A stretch of 64,000 nucleotides of DNA from Nannocystis pusilla (lineage in GTDB: Bacteria > Myxococcota_A > Polyangia > Nannocystales > Nannocystaceae): positions 370,620 to 434,619 of the forward strand of contig NZ_JAIRAU010000057.1 of the NCBI RefSeq assembly GCF_020073745.1, written 5' to 3'. Position 1 is the first letter of the stretch, and every line of letters starts with the position of its first letter. A program made the translations under genes and the position numbers. Below are positions 51,685-60,267 of this stretch, piece after piece. The notes under the pieces are model-generated. The model saw nothing but the letters and a program-made list of their open reading frames with translations. It did not search any database and was not told where the DNA came from.

Positions 51685-52004
51685 CGCGCGACCTCCTGGT
51701 GGATGTCGCGCGGGAGGGGGCGCGGGGCCGTGGAGGCATCGATGACGGCGGGCACGGAGCGGCGGATCGGGTGCCTCGCTCGGCGGGCCCCTACCGATTC
51801 ACGTGCTCGGCGCCTGTCTCGTCGGACAGGATGGCCTCCGAGACAGGTGTGTGGCGCGAGCGGTGGGCAGGGGCGCCTGCGCGCGCTGAATCGCGTCTCC
51901 GTCCCACCGGCGTCCAAATCCGCCGCTCCGTGCCCGCCTGCGACGAGCGTCGCGGGCCCCGCTCTTCGCCGGGCGGGGTCGGTCGGGTGGACGAACCGAG
52001 TCAT
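51681..52004 (-). CDS. Short frame between the two ABC genes, coupled at both ends (uncertain)
   Basis: 107 codons. The ATG at 52004 overlaps the stop of the C39-ABC gene (ATGA), and the TGA at 51683-51681 overlaps the start of the second ABC gene. It would thus fill the gap without leaving a base. Sequence: MTRFVHPTDPARRR, ATLVAGGHGAADLDAGG, HTCLGGHPVRRDRRR and a C-terminal RPLPRDIHQEVAR. It is Arg/Pro/Ala-rich and lacks a hydrophobic core, as chance frames in this GC-rich DNA also are. Two Gly-Gly sites fit C39 cleavage rules only loosely. It could be an unusual precursor peptide, or no gene at all. It contains a 21-bp inverted repeat pair and diverged dyads. Confidence 0.3.
   Translation of the reverse strand: MTRFVHPTDPARRRAGPATLVAGGHGAADLDAGGTETRFSARRRPCPPLAPHTCLGGHPVRRDRRRARESVGARRARHPIRRSVPAVIDASTAPRPLPRDIHQEVAR
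51747..51767. repeat. 21-bp perfect inverted repeat, left arm
   Basis: Exact reverse complement of 51918-51938. The two arms enclose 150 bases that hold diverged dispersed dyads (TGTCT-CGTC-GGACA at 51815-51828). No matching flanking duplication was found. Confidence 0.85.
51918..51938. repeat. 21-bp perfect inverted repeat, right arm
   Basis: Exact reverse complement of 51747-51767. The whole unit is 192 bases and fits either an invertible segment or a MITE-like element within the exporter operon. Confidence 0.85.
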
Positions 52005-54697
52005 GCGGGGGCCTCCTCGCGGGGGTCGGCGTGGAGTCGGCCGCCGTCCATGCGGAGACGACGCCAGCGGGGGTCGCTCCAGCCTTCGGCGCGCAGCTCG
52101 GCCTCGGCGCGCAGGAGGGCGGCGAATTTCGAGTCTGTCCGGGAGGACAGGGCCTTCGGGGCACCTTCTTCGACGAGGCGGCCGCCGTCGATCACCAGTA
52201 CGCGGTCGAAGGCGAGGGCGGCGTCGATGTCGTGGGTGACGCAGAGGAGGGTGCTGGCGCGCCAGTGGTCGCGGGCGCGGGCGAGCAGGGCGGCGCGGGC
52301 GTGGCGGTCGAGGCCGCGGAAGGGCTCGTCGAGGAGGACGAGGCGGGGCTGGTCGCGCAGGAGGGCGCGGCCGAGGCGGACGCGCTGGCCCTCCCCGCCG
52401 GACACGAGGCCGCCGCCCTCGCCGAGGCGCGACTGCAGGCCGTCGGGCAGGCGCTCGAGGACGGGGCCGAGGTCGGCGAGCTCGAGGAGCTGCGGCAGGC
52501 GGTGGTGCTGCGAGTCGCTGCCGTAGTGGAGGTTGTGCAGCAGCGACTGGTTCCAAAGTTGCACGGCCGGGTCGACCCACGCGGTGACGCGGCGCAGGGC
52601 CGCGAGCGCGGGCTCGTCGAGCTCCTTGTCGTCGACGCGGAGGCGGCCGCCCGCGGGGCGGTGCCAGCCGAGCAGCAGGCCGAGCAGGCTCGACTTGCCT
52701 GCCCCGGAGGCGCCGACGATCGCGACGTGCTCGCCGGCGCCGATCTGCAGGTCGAGCTCGTGCAAGATCGGGTGGCCGCCGGCGACGGCGCTGACCTGCT
52801 CGAAAGTACATGTGACGCCGCCGCTGCCGGGCCACGGGGCGGCGACGGCGACCGGCTCGGGGGCGCCCGGGGCGATGTGCAGCGGCTCGAGCAGGCGCAG
52901 CGCGGTGGCCCGCAGGGCCGGGACCTCGAAGGCGGCGGCTGCGACCTGATCGCCGATCGCCGGCAGCGACAGGGCCCAGTAGAGCAGCAGCAGGGCGCCG
53001 GCGGGCTCGGGGTGGCGGGTGACGTAGGTGTTCCAGAGGACAGCCGCGAGGAGCATGCCGAGGGCGGCGCTGAGGCCGACGGCGATGACCTGGACGCGGA
53101 ACAGCTGGCGCTGGGCCCGTGACCACTCGACGAGCAGGCCCTCGTGTTCGCGCAGCAGCGAGCGCTCGGCGGCGTGGGTGCGGATCGCGGTGAGGCCGAG
53201 CAGGGCGTCGAGGTAGAAGCGGCCGAGCGCGCCGCCGTGGCTGCGGACCTTGAGGTCGCGCTCGGTCATGACGGGCTGCAGCGCCAGCGGCAGGGCGAGC
53301 ACGAGCACGGCGGTCAGCACGATCCACGGGGCGCCGCCGGGGTCGAGCCAGATCAGCGCGAGGGCGGTGAAGACCAGCTCGAAGCCGCCGCGCACGAGGC
53401 GAGCTGCCACATCGGGCAGGTGCCGCAGGACATGTCCTTTGTGACAGCGCTCGGCCATGTCGGAGATCGGCCGGCTGGCGAGGTAGCGGTCGCCGAGGCG
53501 CGGGATCTGGGTGAGGAAGGCGACGCGCAGGCGGGCGCTCAGGCGCCGGCCGACGCGGCGCAGGCCGAGCGCGAGCGGGAGCTCGAGCGCGAGCACGGCG
53601 ACGAAGAAGGCGAGGATCGCCGCGGCGGCGCCGAGGCGCTGCTCGCCGACGCCGATGCGCTCGCCGACGTCGAGCAGCGAGCGCAGCACCAGCGCCTCGG
53701 CGACGACGACGGCGGCGGCGGCGACGAGGCCGGCCAGGAGCACGGCCGGCAGCGAGAGGCCGTCGGCGCGGATCAGGGCGAAGAGCTGGCGCAGGGGCGA
53801 GATCTGCGGCTCGGTCAGGGCGGCGACGAGGTCGGGCGAGAGTGTACTTGGGGACAGGTCGGCGCGGTGCAGCGCGGGCGCGTCGGAGCGCACGCCGCGG
53901 ACGCGCACGAGGACGGCGCCGCGCAGCAGGGCGGTGTCGTCGTCGGGGCCCGGCGCGGCGGTGAAGAACTGCTCGGGCAGGACGGCGAACAGGTCGTCGC
54001 CGACGAGGCCGTCGCTGTCCTCGAGCAGGCGGGCGACGAAGCGCTCGACCTCGCCGCCGCGGGCGAGCGCGCCGGCGCGGACGAGCGAGGCGGCGAGGCG
54101 GACGGCGGCGTCGACGCGCGCGAGCGCGAGGAAGCCGGGGTCGGCGGCGGCGCGGGCGAGCCAGGCGTCGACGCCGACGCGGGCGATCGCCAGGGCGCGG
54201 GCGCGGACCCGCAGCGGGCCAGTGAATTCGTCGGAGCCGATCCACTCGCGCAGGTCGGCGGCGGGCACGGGCATGCGGTGGACGAACAGCTCGCGCTGCA
54301 GCTGCTCGCGGCCGACGAAGCGGCGACCGGCGGCGGGGTCCATGACCTGGACGACGCCGGCGATGCACGACCACAGGACGACGAAGTGGGTCAGGCCGCC
54401 GGGCGAGAGCACCACCGCGACCGCCGGCAGCGAGCCCGAGGAGCGCTCGAACACGTTGTCGGGCGGGCACATGACCTGCTCGGCCTCGAGCCCGAGCTGG
54501 ACGGCGACCTCCTCGATGGTGTCGATCGAGGTGCCGTCGACGTCGGTCTGACAGGCCTCGCGCAGGCGGCCGTAGCTGACCGAGAGGCCGTGGCTGTCGA
54601 GCAGGCACTTGAGGGTGGCCGGGCCGCAGTCCATGGCCGAGGTCTGGATGACCTCGGCGACGAGGCGACGACGTCGCGGGCGCGGCGACCGGCTCAT
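52001..54697 (-). CDS. Peptidase-containing ABC exporter (C39 peptidase, permease, ATPase)
   Basis: 898 residues; the ATG at 54697 overlaps the HlyD stop. The N-terminal C39 peptidase has an intact triad: Cys24 in TSAMDCGPATLKCLLD, His104 in GGLTHFVVLW and Asp120 in VMDPAAGRR. It should cut leader peptides after double-Gly-type sites. An insertion of about 180 residues (about 130-310), absent from ordinary 700-residue members, precedes the six-helix membrane domain. The ATPase shows Walker A GASGAGKSS, signature LVSGGEGQR, Walker B LVLLDEP and VTHD. An exact dyad at 52136-52149 encodes LSSRTDS after the switch region. Substrate unknown. Confidence 0.9.
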   Translation of the reverse strand: MSRSPRPRRRRLVAEVIQTSAMDCGPATLKCLLDSHGLSVSYGRLREACQTDVDGTSIDTIEEVAVQLGLEAEQVMCPPDNVFERSSGSLPAVAVVLSPGGLTHFVVLWSCIAGVVQVMDPAAGRRFVGREQLQRELFVHRMPVPAADLREWIGSDEFTGPLRVRARALAIARVGVDAWLARAAADPGFLALARVDAAVRLAASLVRAGALARGGEVERFVARLLEDSDGLVGDDLFAVLPEQFFTAAPGPDDDTALLRGAVLVRVRGVRSDAPALHRADLSPSTLSPDLVAALTEPQISPLRQLFALIRADGLSLPAVLLAGLVAAAAVVVAEALVLRSLLDVGERIGVGEQRLGAAAAILAFFVAVLALELPLALGLRRVGRRLSARLRVAFLTQIPRLGDRYLASRPISDMAERCHKGHVLRHLPDVAARLVRGGFELVFTALALIWLDPGGAPWIVLTAVLVLALPLALQPVMTERDLKVRSHGGALGRFYLDALLGLTAIRTHAAERSLLREHEGLLVEWSRAQRQLFRVQVIAVGLSAALGMLLAAVLWNTYVTRHPEPAGALLLLYWALSLPAIGDQVAAAAFEVPALRATALRLLEPLHIAPGAPEPVAVAAPWPGSGGVTCTFEQVSAVAGGHPILHELDLQIGAGEHVAIVGASGAGKSSLLGLLLGWHRPAGGRLRVDDKELDEPALAALRRVTAWVDPAVQLWNQSLLHNLHYGSDSQHHRLPQLLELADLGPVLERLPDGLQSRLGEGGGLVSGGEGQRVRLGRALLRDQPRLVLLDEPFRGLDRHARAALLARARDHWRASTLLCVTHDIDAALAFDRVLVIDGGRLVEEGAPKALSSRTDSKFAALLRAEAELRAEGWSDPRWRRLRMDGGRLHADPREEAPA
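52136..52149. repeat. Dispersed dyad core TGTCC-GGGA-GGACA
   Basis: An exact core near the 3' end of the C39-ABC gene, encoding LSSRTD on the minus strand. The same SSRT residues arise from the tandem pair at 47504-47543. Diverged copies in this gene lie at 53433-53446 and 53843-53856. Confidence 0.85.
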
Positions 54698-55863
54698 GGG
54701 GCGATCGCCTGACCGATGGTGCGCAGCAGCAAGGCGGCGGGCGAGACGACCTCGACCTCGACCTCGAGCACGCCGGTGAGGCCGTGCTCGGCGGGGATTC
54801 TCCCGGATGTCCCGGCGGACAGGTTATATGTCTCCGAGGACATGTCGCATTCGACGCGGACGAGGCCGTCCTCGGCCTCGCTGGCGACGGCGGCGACGCG
54901 GCCGTGGAGGCTGCCGAACTCGGTCCACGGGAAGCCGTCGAGGCGCAGGCGCGCGGGCTGGCCGGGGCGGATCCGTCCGACGCTCGCGGGGGTGAAGCGG
55001 CCGACGATCCGCAGCGGATCGTCGGGGATCACCTGCGCGACCACGGCGCCGCGCGCGAGCACGGCCCCGGCCTGCAGCGGGACGACGCCGCCGAGGCGAC
55101 CGGCGATCGGCGCGCGCACGGTGTGTTGATCGATCTGGTGGTCGAGCGTCGCCAGTGCGGCGATCTTCACCGCCAGCTCGCGCTGCAGCTCGGCCTCCTG
55201 CCGGCTGGTGCGCGCGAGGTCGATGCGCATGGTCGCCAGCCGCTCGCCGAGCTCCGCCCTGGTGCGCGCGACCTGCAGGCGGCGGATCGTGGCCACCGCC
55301 GCGCTGCCGCGCTCGCGCGCCTGCAGCAGCTCGGCGGCCTCGCCCGACTCGACGCCGAGGCCGCGCAGGCTCTCGCTGCGCTCGGCCATGCTGCGGGCGA
55401 AGGCGGCGGCGATCTGCGCCTCCTGGGCGCTGGCCGAGGCCTCGCTCTGACGCGTGCGACCGCCGGCCTCGAACGCCTCGATCGCGGCCGCGAGGGCGGC
55501 GTGCTCGCCGGCGAGGGCGCCGAGCTCGGTGAGCAGGCCCTGGCGCTGGGCGTCGACCTCGGCGCGCGCGAGCTGGAGGCCGCGGCTGTCGAGCGCGAGC
55601 AACGGCTCACCGGCGGCGACGCGCCGGCCGAGAGCGAGGCTGGCCTCGAGGACACGTCCGTCGACGACCGGGGCGAGCGGCACGGCGGCGCGCGCGACCT
55701 CGAGGCGGGCCTGCTCGCTGGTGGCGATCAGGCTGACCCGCGCGAGCACCAGCCAGGCCGACCAGGCGGCGAGGAAGCCGAGTGCGAGGAGGACGCCGAC
55801 GACGGTGCCGCGCGCGTTCTCGGCCCCCAGGGCCCGCAGCGAGCGCGAGAAGGCGATCGGCAC
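54694..55863 (-). CDS. HlyD-family membrane fusion protein
   Basis: 389 residues from a GTG at 55863; an ATG at 55911 would add 16 residues. One N-terminal membrane helix (GTVVGVLLALGFLAAWSAWL), a lipoyl half-motif (VDGRVLEASLALGRRVAAGE), a long coiled-coil hairpin (about 110-240), the second lipoyl half (HTVRAPIAGRLGGVVPLQAG) and a beta barrel. It bridges the inner-membrane ABC exporters to the periplasm or outer membrane. It lies 66 bases after the metallopeptidase gene, and its stop overlaps the next start. A tandem dyad pair at 54808-54842 encodes the late segment DMSSETYNLSAGTSG. Confidence 0.88.
   Translation of the reverse strand: MPIAFSRSLRALGAENARGTVVGVLLALGFLAAWSAWLVLARVSLIATSEQARLEVARAAVPLAPVVDGRVLEASLALGRRVAAGEPLLALDSRGLQLARAEVDAQRQGLLTELGALAGEHAALAAAIEAFEAGGRTRQSEASASAQEAQIAAAFARSMAERSESLRGLGVESGEAAELLQARERGSAAVATIRRLQVARTRAELGERLATMRIDLARTSRQEAELQRELAVKIAALATLDHQIDQHTVRAPIAGRLGGVVPLQAGAVLARGAVVAQVIPDDPLRIVGRFTPASVGRIRPGQPARLRLDGFPWTEFGSLHGRVAAVASEAEDGLVRVECDMSSETYNLSAGTSGRIPAEHGLTGVLEVEVEVVSPAALLLRTIGQAIAP
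54808..54842. repeat. Tandem pair of dispersed dyads in the HlyD gene
   Basis: TGTCC-CGGC-GGACA (54808-54821, exact) and TGTCT-CCGA-GGACA (54829-54842) are 21 bases apart, the same seven-codon period as the pair at 47504-47543. Confidence 0.85.
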
Positions 55864-55929
55864 GTCAATGTGGGTACCGCAATTCGATGCGGAGGGTAAA
55901 GCGCAGCGCACGCGCGCGCGGCCGCGCGA

Positions 55930-57009
55930 TCACGGGGTCACGCCGGGCGGCTCGATCCGCTCGATGCGGACGCCCAGGCTGGTGCGCAGGTCGGCCGGGC
56001 CGTGTAGACGCAACGAATGGCGGCCGGCCGCGAGCGCGACGGTGCGCGGGGAGGCGTCGCGCTCGACGGTGAGGCCCTGGCCGTCGCAGATCGTGCACGG
56101 CTGCAGGCTGACCTTGTTGCGCGGGTCGTCGCCGAAGACGGTGATGATGTGATCGCCGCCCTCGGGGATGGTGACGGTGCGGAAGACGACGACGCTGTCG
56201 TTCGCGTACGGGCCGACGGCGTCGTCCTGATCGCAGGCGAGCGCGCGATGATGGACGAGGCGATCGCCGTCCCACTCGAGCTCGGGCGCGGCGCACTCGA
56301 GCAGCTTGGCGTCGCGCTCGAGATCTCCGCAGTCCGGCTCGCGGTCGGCGAAGGCGGCGATGCTGTCGTCGAGCGAGACGCCGAACTCCTCGCGGAACAC
56401 GCGATCGATGCCGCGTTCGGTGTCGGTCCAGTGCATGGCCGCGTACGCGCGCAGGTAGGCGTCGAGTCCGTGGCGCTCGACGAGGAAGGTCGTGAACGCG
56501 CCGGCCGTGGAATAGCCGCCGGCCCGGTTGAGCTCCGTGCCCGTGCGGGCGCGGAGCAAGGCGTGGATGTCATCCCTGAGCGGACGATCGTCGGATTTGA
56601 CCTGGCCGAGGCCCTCGAAGGCGACCGCGAGTCCCTCGGTGAAGAACGAGGGCGGCGCACCGATCGCGTCGGCGACGACGTGGACCAACTCGTGATTGAG
56701 CGGCAAGGACTTCGCGTAGGTGCGATCGCCGGGGGCGCATCCGGCGGCGATCTCGGGGCATCCGGACCGCTCGGGGAAGCCGTCGACCTCGAGCCAGTAG
56801 TAGACGAAGCGGTCGGCGTCGGTCGGCGCCTCGACGCCGAAATGGTCGGAGAGCCGGGCGACGAATTCGTCCATGTGCGCGAGCGAACCCCCGCACGGCT
56901 CGAGCCCCGGATCGGCGGCGACGACGACGTGCGCGCCGAAGTGATTCGGCTCGGGTATGTCGTTGCAGGCCGGCAGCGCCACGGCCACCGTGACGAGCGC
57001 GCGCTTCAT
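55930..57009 (-). CDS. Putative zinc metallopeptidase lipoprotein
   Basis: 359 residues; the ATG at 57009 overlaps the stop of the FG-GAP gene. The signal and lipobox are VTVAVALPAC. The HExxH zinc motif is LNHELVHVVAD (His106, Glu107, His110), followed 15 residues on by TEGLAVAFE (Glu125), the arrangement of gluzincin/peptidase-MA-like enzymes. FVYYWLEVDGFPERSG and a C-terminal beta domain of about 120 residues (PPC-like; FRTVTIPEGGDHIITVFGDD) follow. Lipid-anchored, so active at the membrane surface. Its place between a surface protein and an exporter suggests processing of an exported or surface substrate (inference). Confidence 0.82.
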   Translation of the reverse strand: MKRALVTVAVALPACNDIPEPNHFGAHVVVAADPGLEPCGGSLAHMDEFVARLSDHFGVEAPTDADRFVYYWLEVDGFPERSGCPEIAAGCAPGDRTYAKSLPLNHELVHVVADAIGAPPSFFTEGLAVAFEGLGQVKSDDRPLRDDIHALLRARTGTELNRAGGYSTAGAFTTFLVERHGLDAYLRAYAAMHWTDTERGIDRVFREEFGVSLDDSIAAFADREPDCGDLERDAKLLECAAPELEWDGDRLVHHRALACDQDDAVGPYANDSVVVFRTVTIPEGGDHIITVFGDDPRNKVSLQPCTICDGQGLTVERDASPRTVALAAGRHSLRLHGPADLRTSLGVRIERIEPPGVTP

Positions 57010-60000
57010 CGCGTGCGCCTCACGATCGTGGCGCCGAGGTCGTCGACGAGGATGATGTCGAGCTCGCCGTCGCCGTCGACGTCGGCGGCGTGGACCTCGC
57101 GCACGCCGCTGGTGTCGACGAGGTGCTCGCTGAAGCCGAAGCTGCCGTCGCTGCGGCTACGGCCGAGGCGCAGGCGGGTCTTGCCGCGGAAGCCGCCGGC
57201 GACGAGGAGCTCGGGATAGCCGTCGCGATCGAGGTCGGCGGCGGCGTAGGCGTCGACGCCGGACAACAGGACCCGCACGCTGCGGGTGTCGCCGCCGCGG
57301 ACGAGCATCAAGGTGCCCCAGGCGTCGTGCGTGACGAGCTCGACGCGCCCGTCGCGGTCGAAGTCGCCGAAGATCAGGCGCGCGAAGTCCCAGTAGGAGG
57401 GCGCCAGCTCGCTCCAGTCGTGCCCGGAGGCGAAGGTGCCGTCGCCCACGCCGGAGAAGACCCGCACGCCGCTCTGCAGGATTATCGGGTCGCTGTCGAG
57501 ATAGGTGTAGTACTGGACGGCGATGTCGAGGTGGCCGTCGCGGTTCAGGTCGTGGATGCCGACGCGGTTCACGTGGAGCTGCTCGTCGAGCACGAGCCGC
57601 TCGGACTTGTCGAAGCCGCCTTCGGGTCGGCCGCGGGCGAGGAAGCCGGTCAGGCCCACCTGGGTGTCGAAGACGAGGAGGTCGCGTACGCGGTCGCCGT
57701 CGACGTCGACGGCGAACAGGTGCTGGAAGTAACCGAAGGCGCCGCGGACGCGAGAAGGGTCGCTCAGGCCCTCGGGGGAGAGGCTGGCGAAACGGAGCAC
57801 CTGACCGGGGAGCTTGCTGAACTGCGTGCTCCACACGAAGAGCGGGTCGCGCTCGTCGTGTGGCTCGACGAGCACGCCGTCGCCGACCCGTTCGCCGAGG
57901 GAGCCGCGCCAGAGCTGCGACAGCGGTGCGAAGCCGCCGTGCCCGTCGGCGCGCGCGACCGCGAGGGAATCGCCGAACGCGAGCAGGTCGGCGGCGCCGT
58001 CGCCGTCGAGGTCGCCGAAGCGCAGGCGCGGGCGCGCGGCGAGGCGCAGGTGCTCGGTCTCGACCAGCACGGGCCCGAAGTCGACGTGCATCGCGGTCAA
58101 GCCGTCGGCCTCATCGAGGATGAACTCCGGGGTGTCGTCGCCGTCGAGCTCGGCGAGGACACGCCGTCGCGACGCGACCGTGCGTGAGCCGCCGCGCTGC
58201 CATGTCCCGCCGTCGGTGACCCACGGGGTGAAGCGCGTGCTGTCGTCGGTCGAGAAGGTCTCGCGGACGAGGATGTCGAGGTCGCCGTCGCGGTCGAGGT
58301 CGAGGACGTCGAGGTCGTCGCAGTCGGCGTCGAACAGCGCCTCGGGCAGCTTGGTGTCGCCGAGGAGGTCGAAGTACGCGAGGACGGTTGCGGGGGTGCA
58401 ATAGACGGCGTCGAGTCGGTCGTCGCCGTCGAGGTCGACGGGGACGAATTGGAGGAGGCCGAAGCTGTCGAACCCCGAGAGCTCGCGGACCGAGGTGCGC
58501 GTGTCGTCGACGTAGTAGCGCGTGGCGAAGCTGCTCAACAGGAAGTCGGGCCGGCCGTTGCCGTCGCCGTCGACCACGCGCACCGTGTCGGGGGGCTGCT
58601 CGACGGTGAAGGTCATCGCGCTGACGAGGGTCAGGACGCCGGCTTCGTCGCTGCGGTAGACGTCGAGGTGGCTGGTGCCGTCGATCGTCGACAGGGCGAC
58701 GGCCTCGGCGACGCCGTCGCCGTCGACGTCGGCGAGGACGGCGTGGGCGAGGCCGGACACCGCGAACGGTTTGGCGGCCGTCAAGGCGCCGTTCGGCTGC
58801 TGCACGGCCACGAGCAGCTCTTCGCCTCTGCGCACGAGCAGGTCGGGCCGGCCGTCGCCGGTGAGGTCGGCGCCGACGACGGACTCCGGCGCGGTCGTGC
58901 CGACGTCGACGGCGACGATGTCGCCCCCGCGGCGCAAGGTCAACGCCCCGTCCGCGCTGTCGCCGTCGTGCATGAGCAGCTCGTCGATGCCGTCGCCGTC
59001 GAGGTCGACCGGCCAGGGGCCGTCGTAGGCCCGGCTCAAGCGCGAGAGCGGAGACATGATGACGCCTGTCCCCGGGGACAGATCGGAGATCGCGGCGCCG
59101 GCGGTGACGAGGACGCCGGCGTCGTCGGCGATCGAGCGCGGGCCGCTGGCGAGGACGCCGGTGAAGGCATCGCCGGTGCGCGGGTCGAGGTGCTCGACGG
59201 TGGATGTTGTTTCGGACAGGACCCCGAGGACAGGTATGATGCCGCCGTATTGCGAGACGACGAGGCTGTTCGGGAACGCGACGGTGGGCCAGGTGGTTCG
59301 GTCCCGCAGGCCGCAGGCGCCGTCGCCGAACAGGACGCTGACGGTGTCGTCGAGGCTGTCGGCGGTGGCGAGGTCGAGGAGGCCGTCGACATTGAGGTCG
59401 GCGGCGACGAGGTCGTACGGGGCGGTGCCGACGGGGTGCAGCGCGGCGGGCCAGAGGCCGCGGCGGCCGTCGCCGCGGAGCACCTGCACGGCGTCGGCGT
59501 CGGCCAGGGCGACCGCGACGTCGACGTGACCATCGCTGTCGAGATCTCCGGCCGCGAGCGCGCGCGGGCCCGGACCGACGACGATCGGCGGAGCCGCGAC
59601 GAACTGGTGCAGCACGGTGACGGTGCCGGTCTCGTCGTCGGCGGTGATGAGCTCGGGCGGGCCCTCGGCGTCGAGATCGGCGGCGATCAGGGCGCGCGGG
59701 ACCGCGCCGGCGGGGTGGCGCTCGGGCTCCATGAAGGAGCGGCCGCCGCGGCCGCGGACGACGGCCACCGCGTCGGCGCGGGGGAGCGCGGTGGCGAGGT
59801 CGAGGTGGCCGTCGTCGTCGAGATCGGCGACGACGATGCCGGCGACCTCCTGGTCGATCGACCAGGTCGTTGCAGTGTCAGAGATCCACCCGGGGTCGTC
59901 GCCCTCGCCCCACAGGACGGTGATGGTGCCGGCGGGGCCGCTGGCGCCGACGAGGTCGCGCGAGCCGTCGCCGTCGAGGTCGGCGACGACGAGCGCGTCG

Positions 60001-60143
60001 GGCCTGACGCCGACCCGCACGTGCGTGACGGCGTCGGTGGCGAGGCAGACCGACCCGGGGTCGTCGCAGGGCGCGTGCACGGTGCAACCGGCTGGCCCCA
60101 GGATGGCTGCGAGCACTCCAGAAGCGAGGCGATGGGACGGCAC
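57006..60143 (-). CDS. Large FG-GAP/VCBS repeat lipoprotein (integrin-like beta-propeller)
   Basis: 1045 residues. The signal and lipobox are SGVLAAILGPAGC. Nearly the whole mature protein is FG-GAP/VCBS repeats, each with a calcium loop of type DxDxDG. I count about 17, for example DLDGDGSRD, DLDDDGHLD, DLDSDGHVD, DLTGDGRPD, DLNRDGHLD, DLDRDGYPE and DVDGDGELD. These fold as calcium-bound seven-bladed propellers, here probably two or more, used for adhesion or protein-protein contacts at the cell surface. Dyads lie at 59067-59080 (exact) and about 59215-59240 in a region between propellers. It is the first gene of the operon continuing through the metallopeptidase and exporters. Confidence 0.9.
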   Translation of the reverse strand: MPSHRLASGVLAAILGPAGCTVHAPCDDPGSVCLATDAVTHVRVGVRPDALVVADLDGDGSRDLVGASGPAGTITVLWGEGDDPGWISDTATTWSIDQEVAGIVVADLDDDGHLDLATALPRADAVAVVRGRGGRSFMEPERHPAGAVPRALIAADLDAEGPPELITADDETGTVTVLHQFVAAPPIVVGPGPRALAAGDLDSDGHVDVAVALADADAVQVLRGDGRRGLWPAALHPVGTAPYDLVAADLNVDGLLDLATADSLDDTVSVLFGDGACGLRDRTTWPTVAFPNSLVVSQYGGIIPVLGVLSETTSTVEHLDPRTGDAFTGVLASGPRSIADDAGVLVTAGAAISDLSPGTGVIMSPLSRLSRAYDGPWPVDLDGDGIDELLMHDGDSADGALTLRRGGDIVAVDVGTTAPESVVGADLTGDGRPDLLVRRGEELLVAVQQPNGALTAAKPFAVSGLAHAVLADVDGDGVAEAVALSTIDGTSHLDVYRSDEAGVLTLVSAMTFTVEQPPDTVRVVDGDGNGRPDFLLSSFATRYYVDDTRTSVRELSGFDSFGLLQFVPVDLDGDDRLDAVYCTPATVLAYFDLLGDTKLPEALFDADCDDLDVLDLDRDGDLDILVRETFSTDDSTRFTPWVTDGGTWQRGGSRTVASRRRVLAELDGDDTPEFILDEADGLTAMHVDFGPVLVETEHLRLAARPRLRFGDLDGDGAADLLAFGDSLAVARADGHGGFAPLSQLWRGSLGERVGDGVLVEPHDERDPLFVWSTQFSKLPGQVLRFASLSPEGLSDPSRVRGAFGYFQHLFAVDVDGDRVRDLLVFDTQVGLTGFLARGRPEGGFDKSERLVLDEQLHVNRVGIHDLNRDGHLDIAVQYYTYLDSDPIILQSGVRVFSGVGDGTFASGHDWSELAPSYWDFARLIFGDFDRDGRVELVTHDAWGTLMLVRGGDTRSVRVLLSGVDAYAAADLDRDGYPELLVAGGFRGKTRLRLGRSRSDGSFGFSEHLVDTSGVREVHAADVDGDGELDIILVDDLGATIVRRTR
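59067..59080. repeat. Dispersed dyad core TGTCC-CCGG-GGACA
   Basis: An exact core in the FG-GAP gene, encoding ISDLSPGTG on the minus strand. A diverged copy (GGACC-CCGA-GGACA) lies at about 59219-59232. Confidence 0.85.
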
Positions 60144-60267
60144 GGAGGCGGAGATCGATGGTAGTCAAACGGCGAGGCCATGGCCAATTGGACACGTGTC
60201 CGAAAATGCGCGAGCGCATAGGACGCTGGGTGACACGCGTCGGGGCCGTGCGATAGCGTGGAGGCCG

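Noticed and set aside
57006..60143. The GC-rich periodic DNA of the FG-GAP gene as a DNA tandem repeat
   Set aside because: The periodicity is at protein level (DxDxDG loops); the DNA units differ too much to be a recent tandem repeat.
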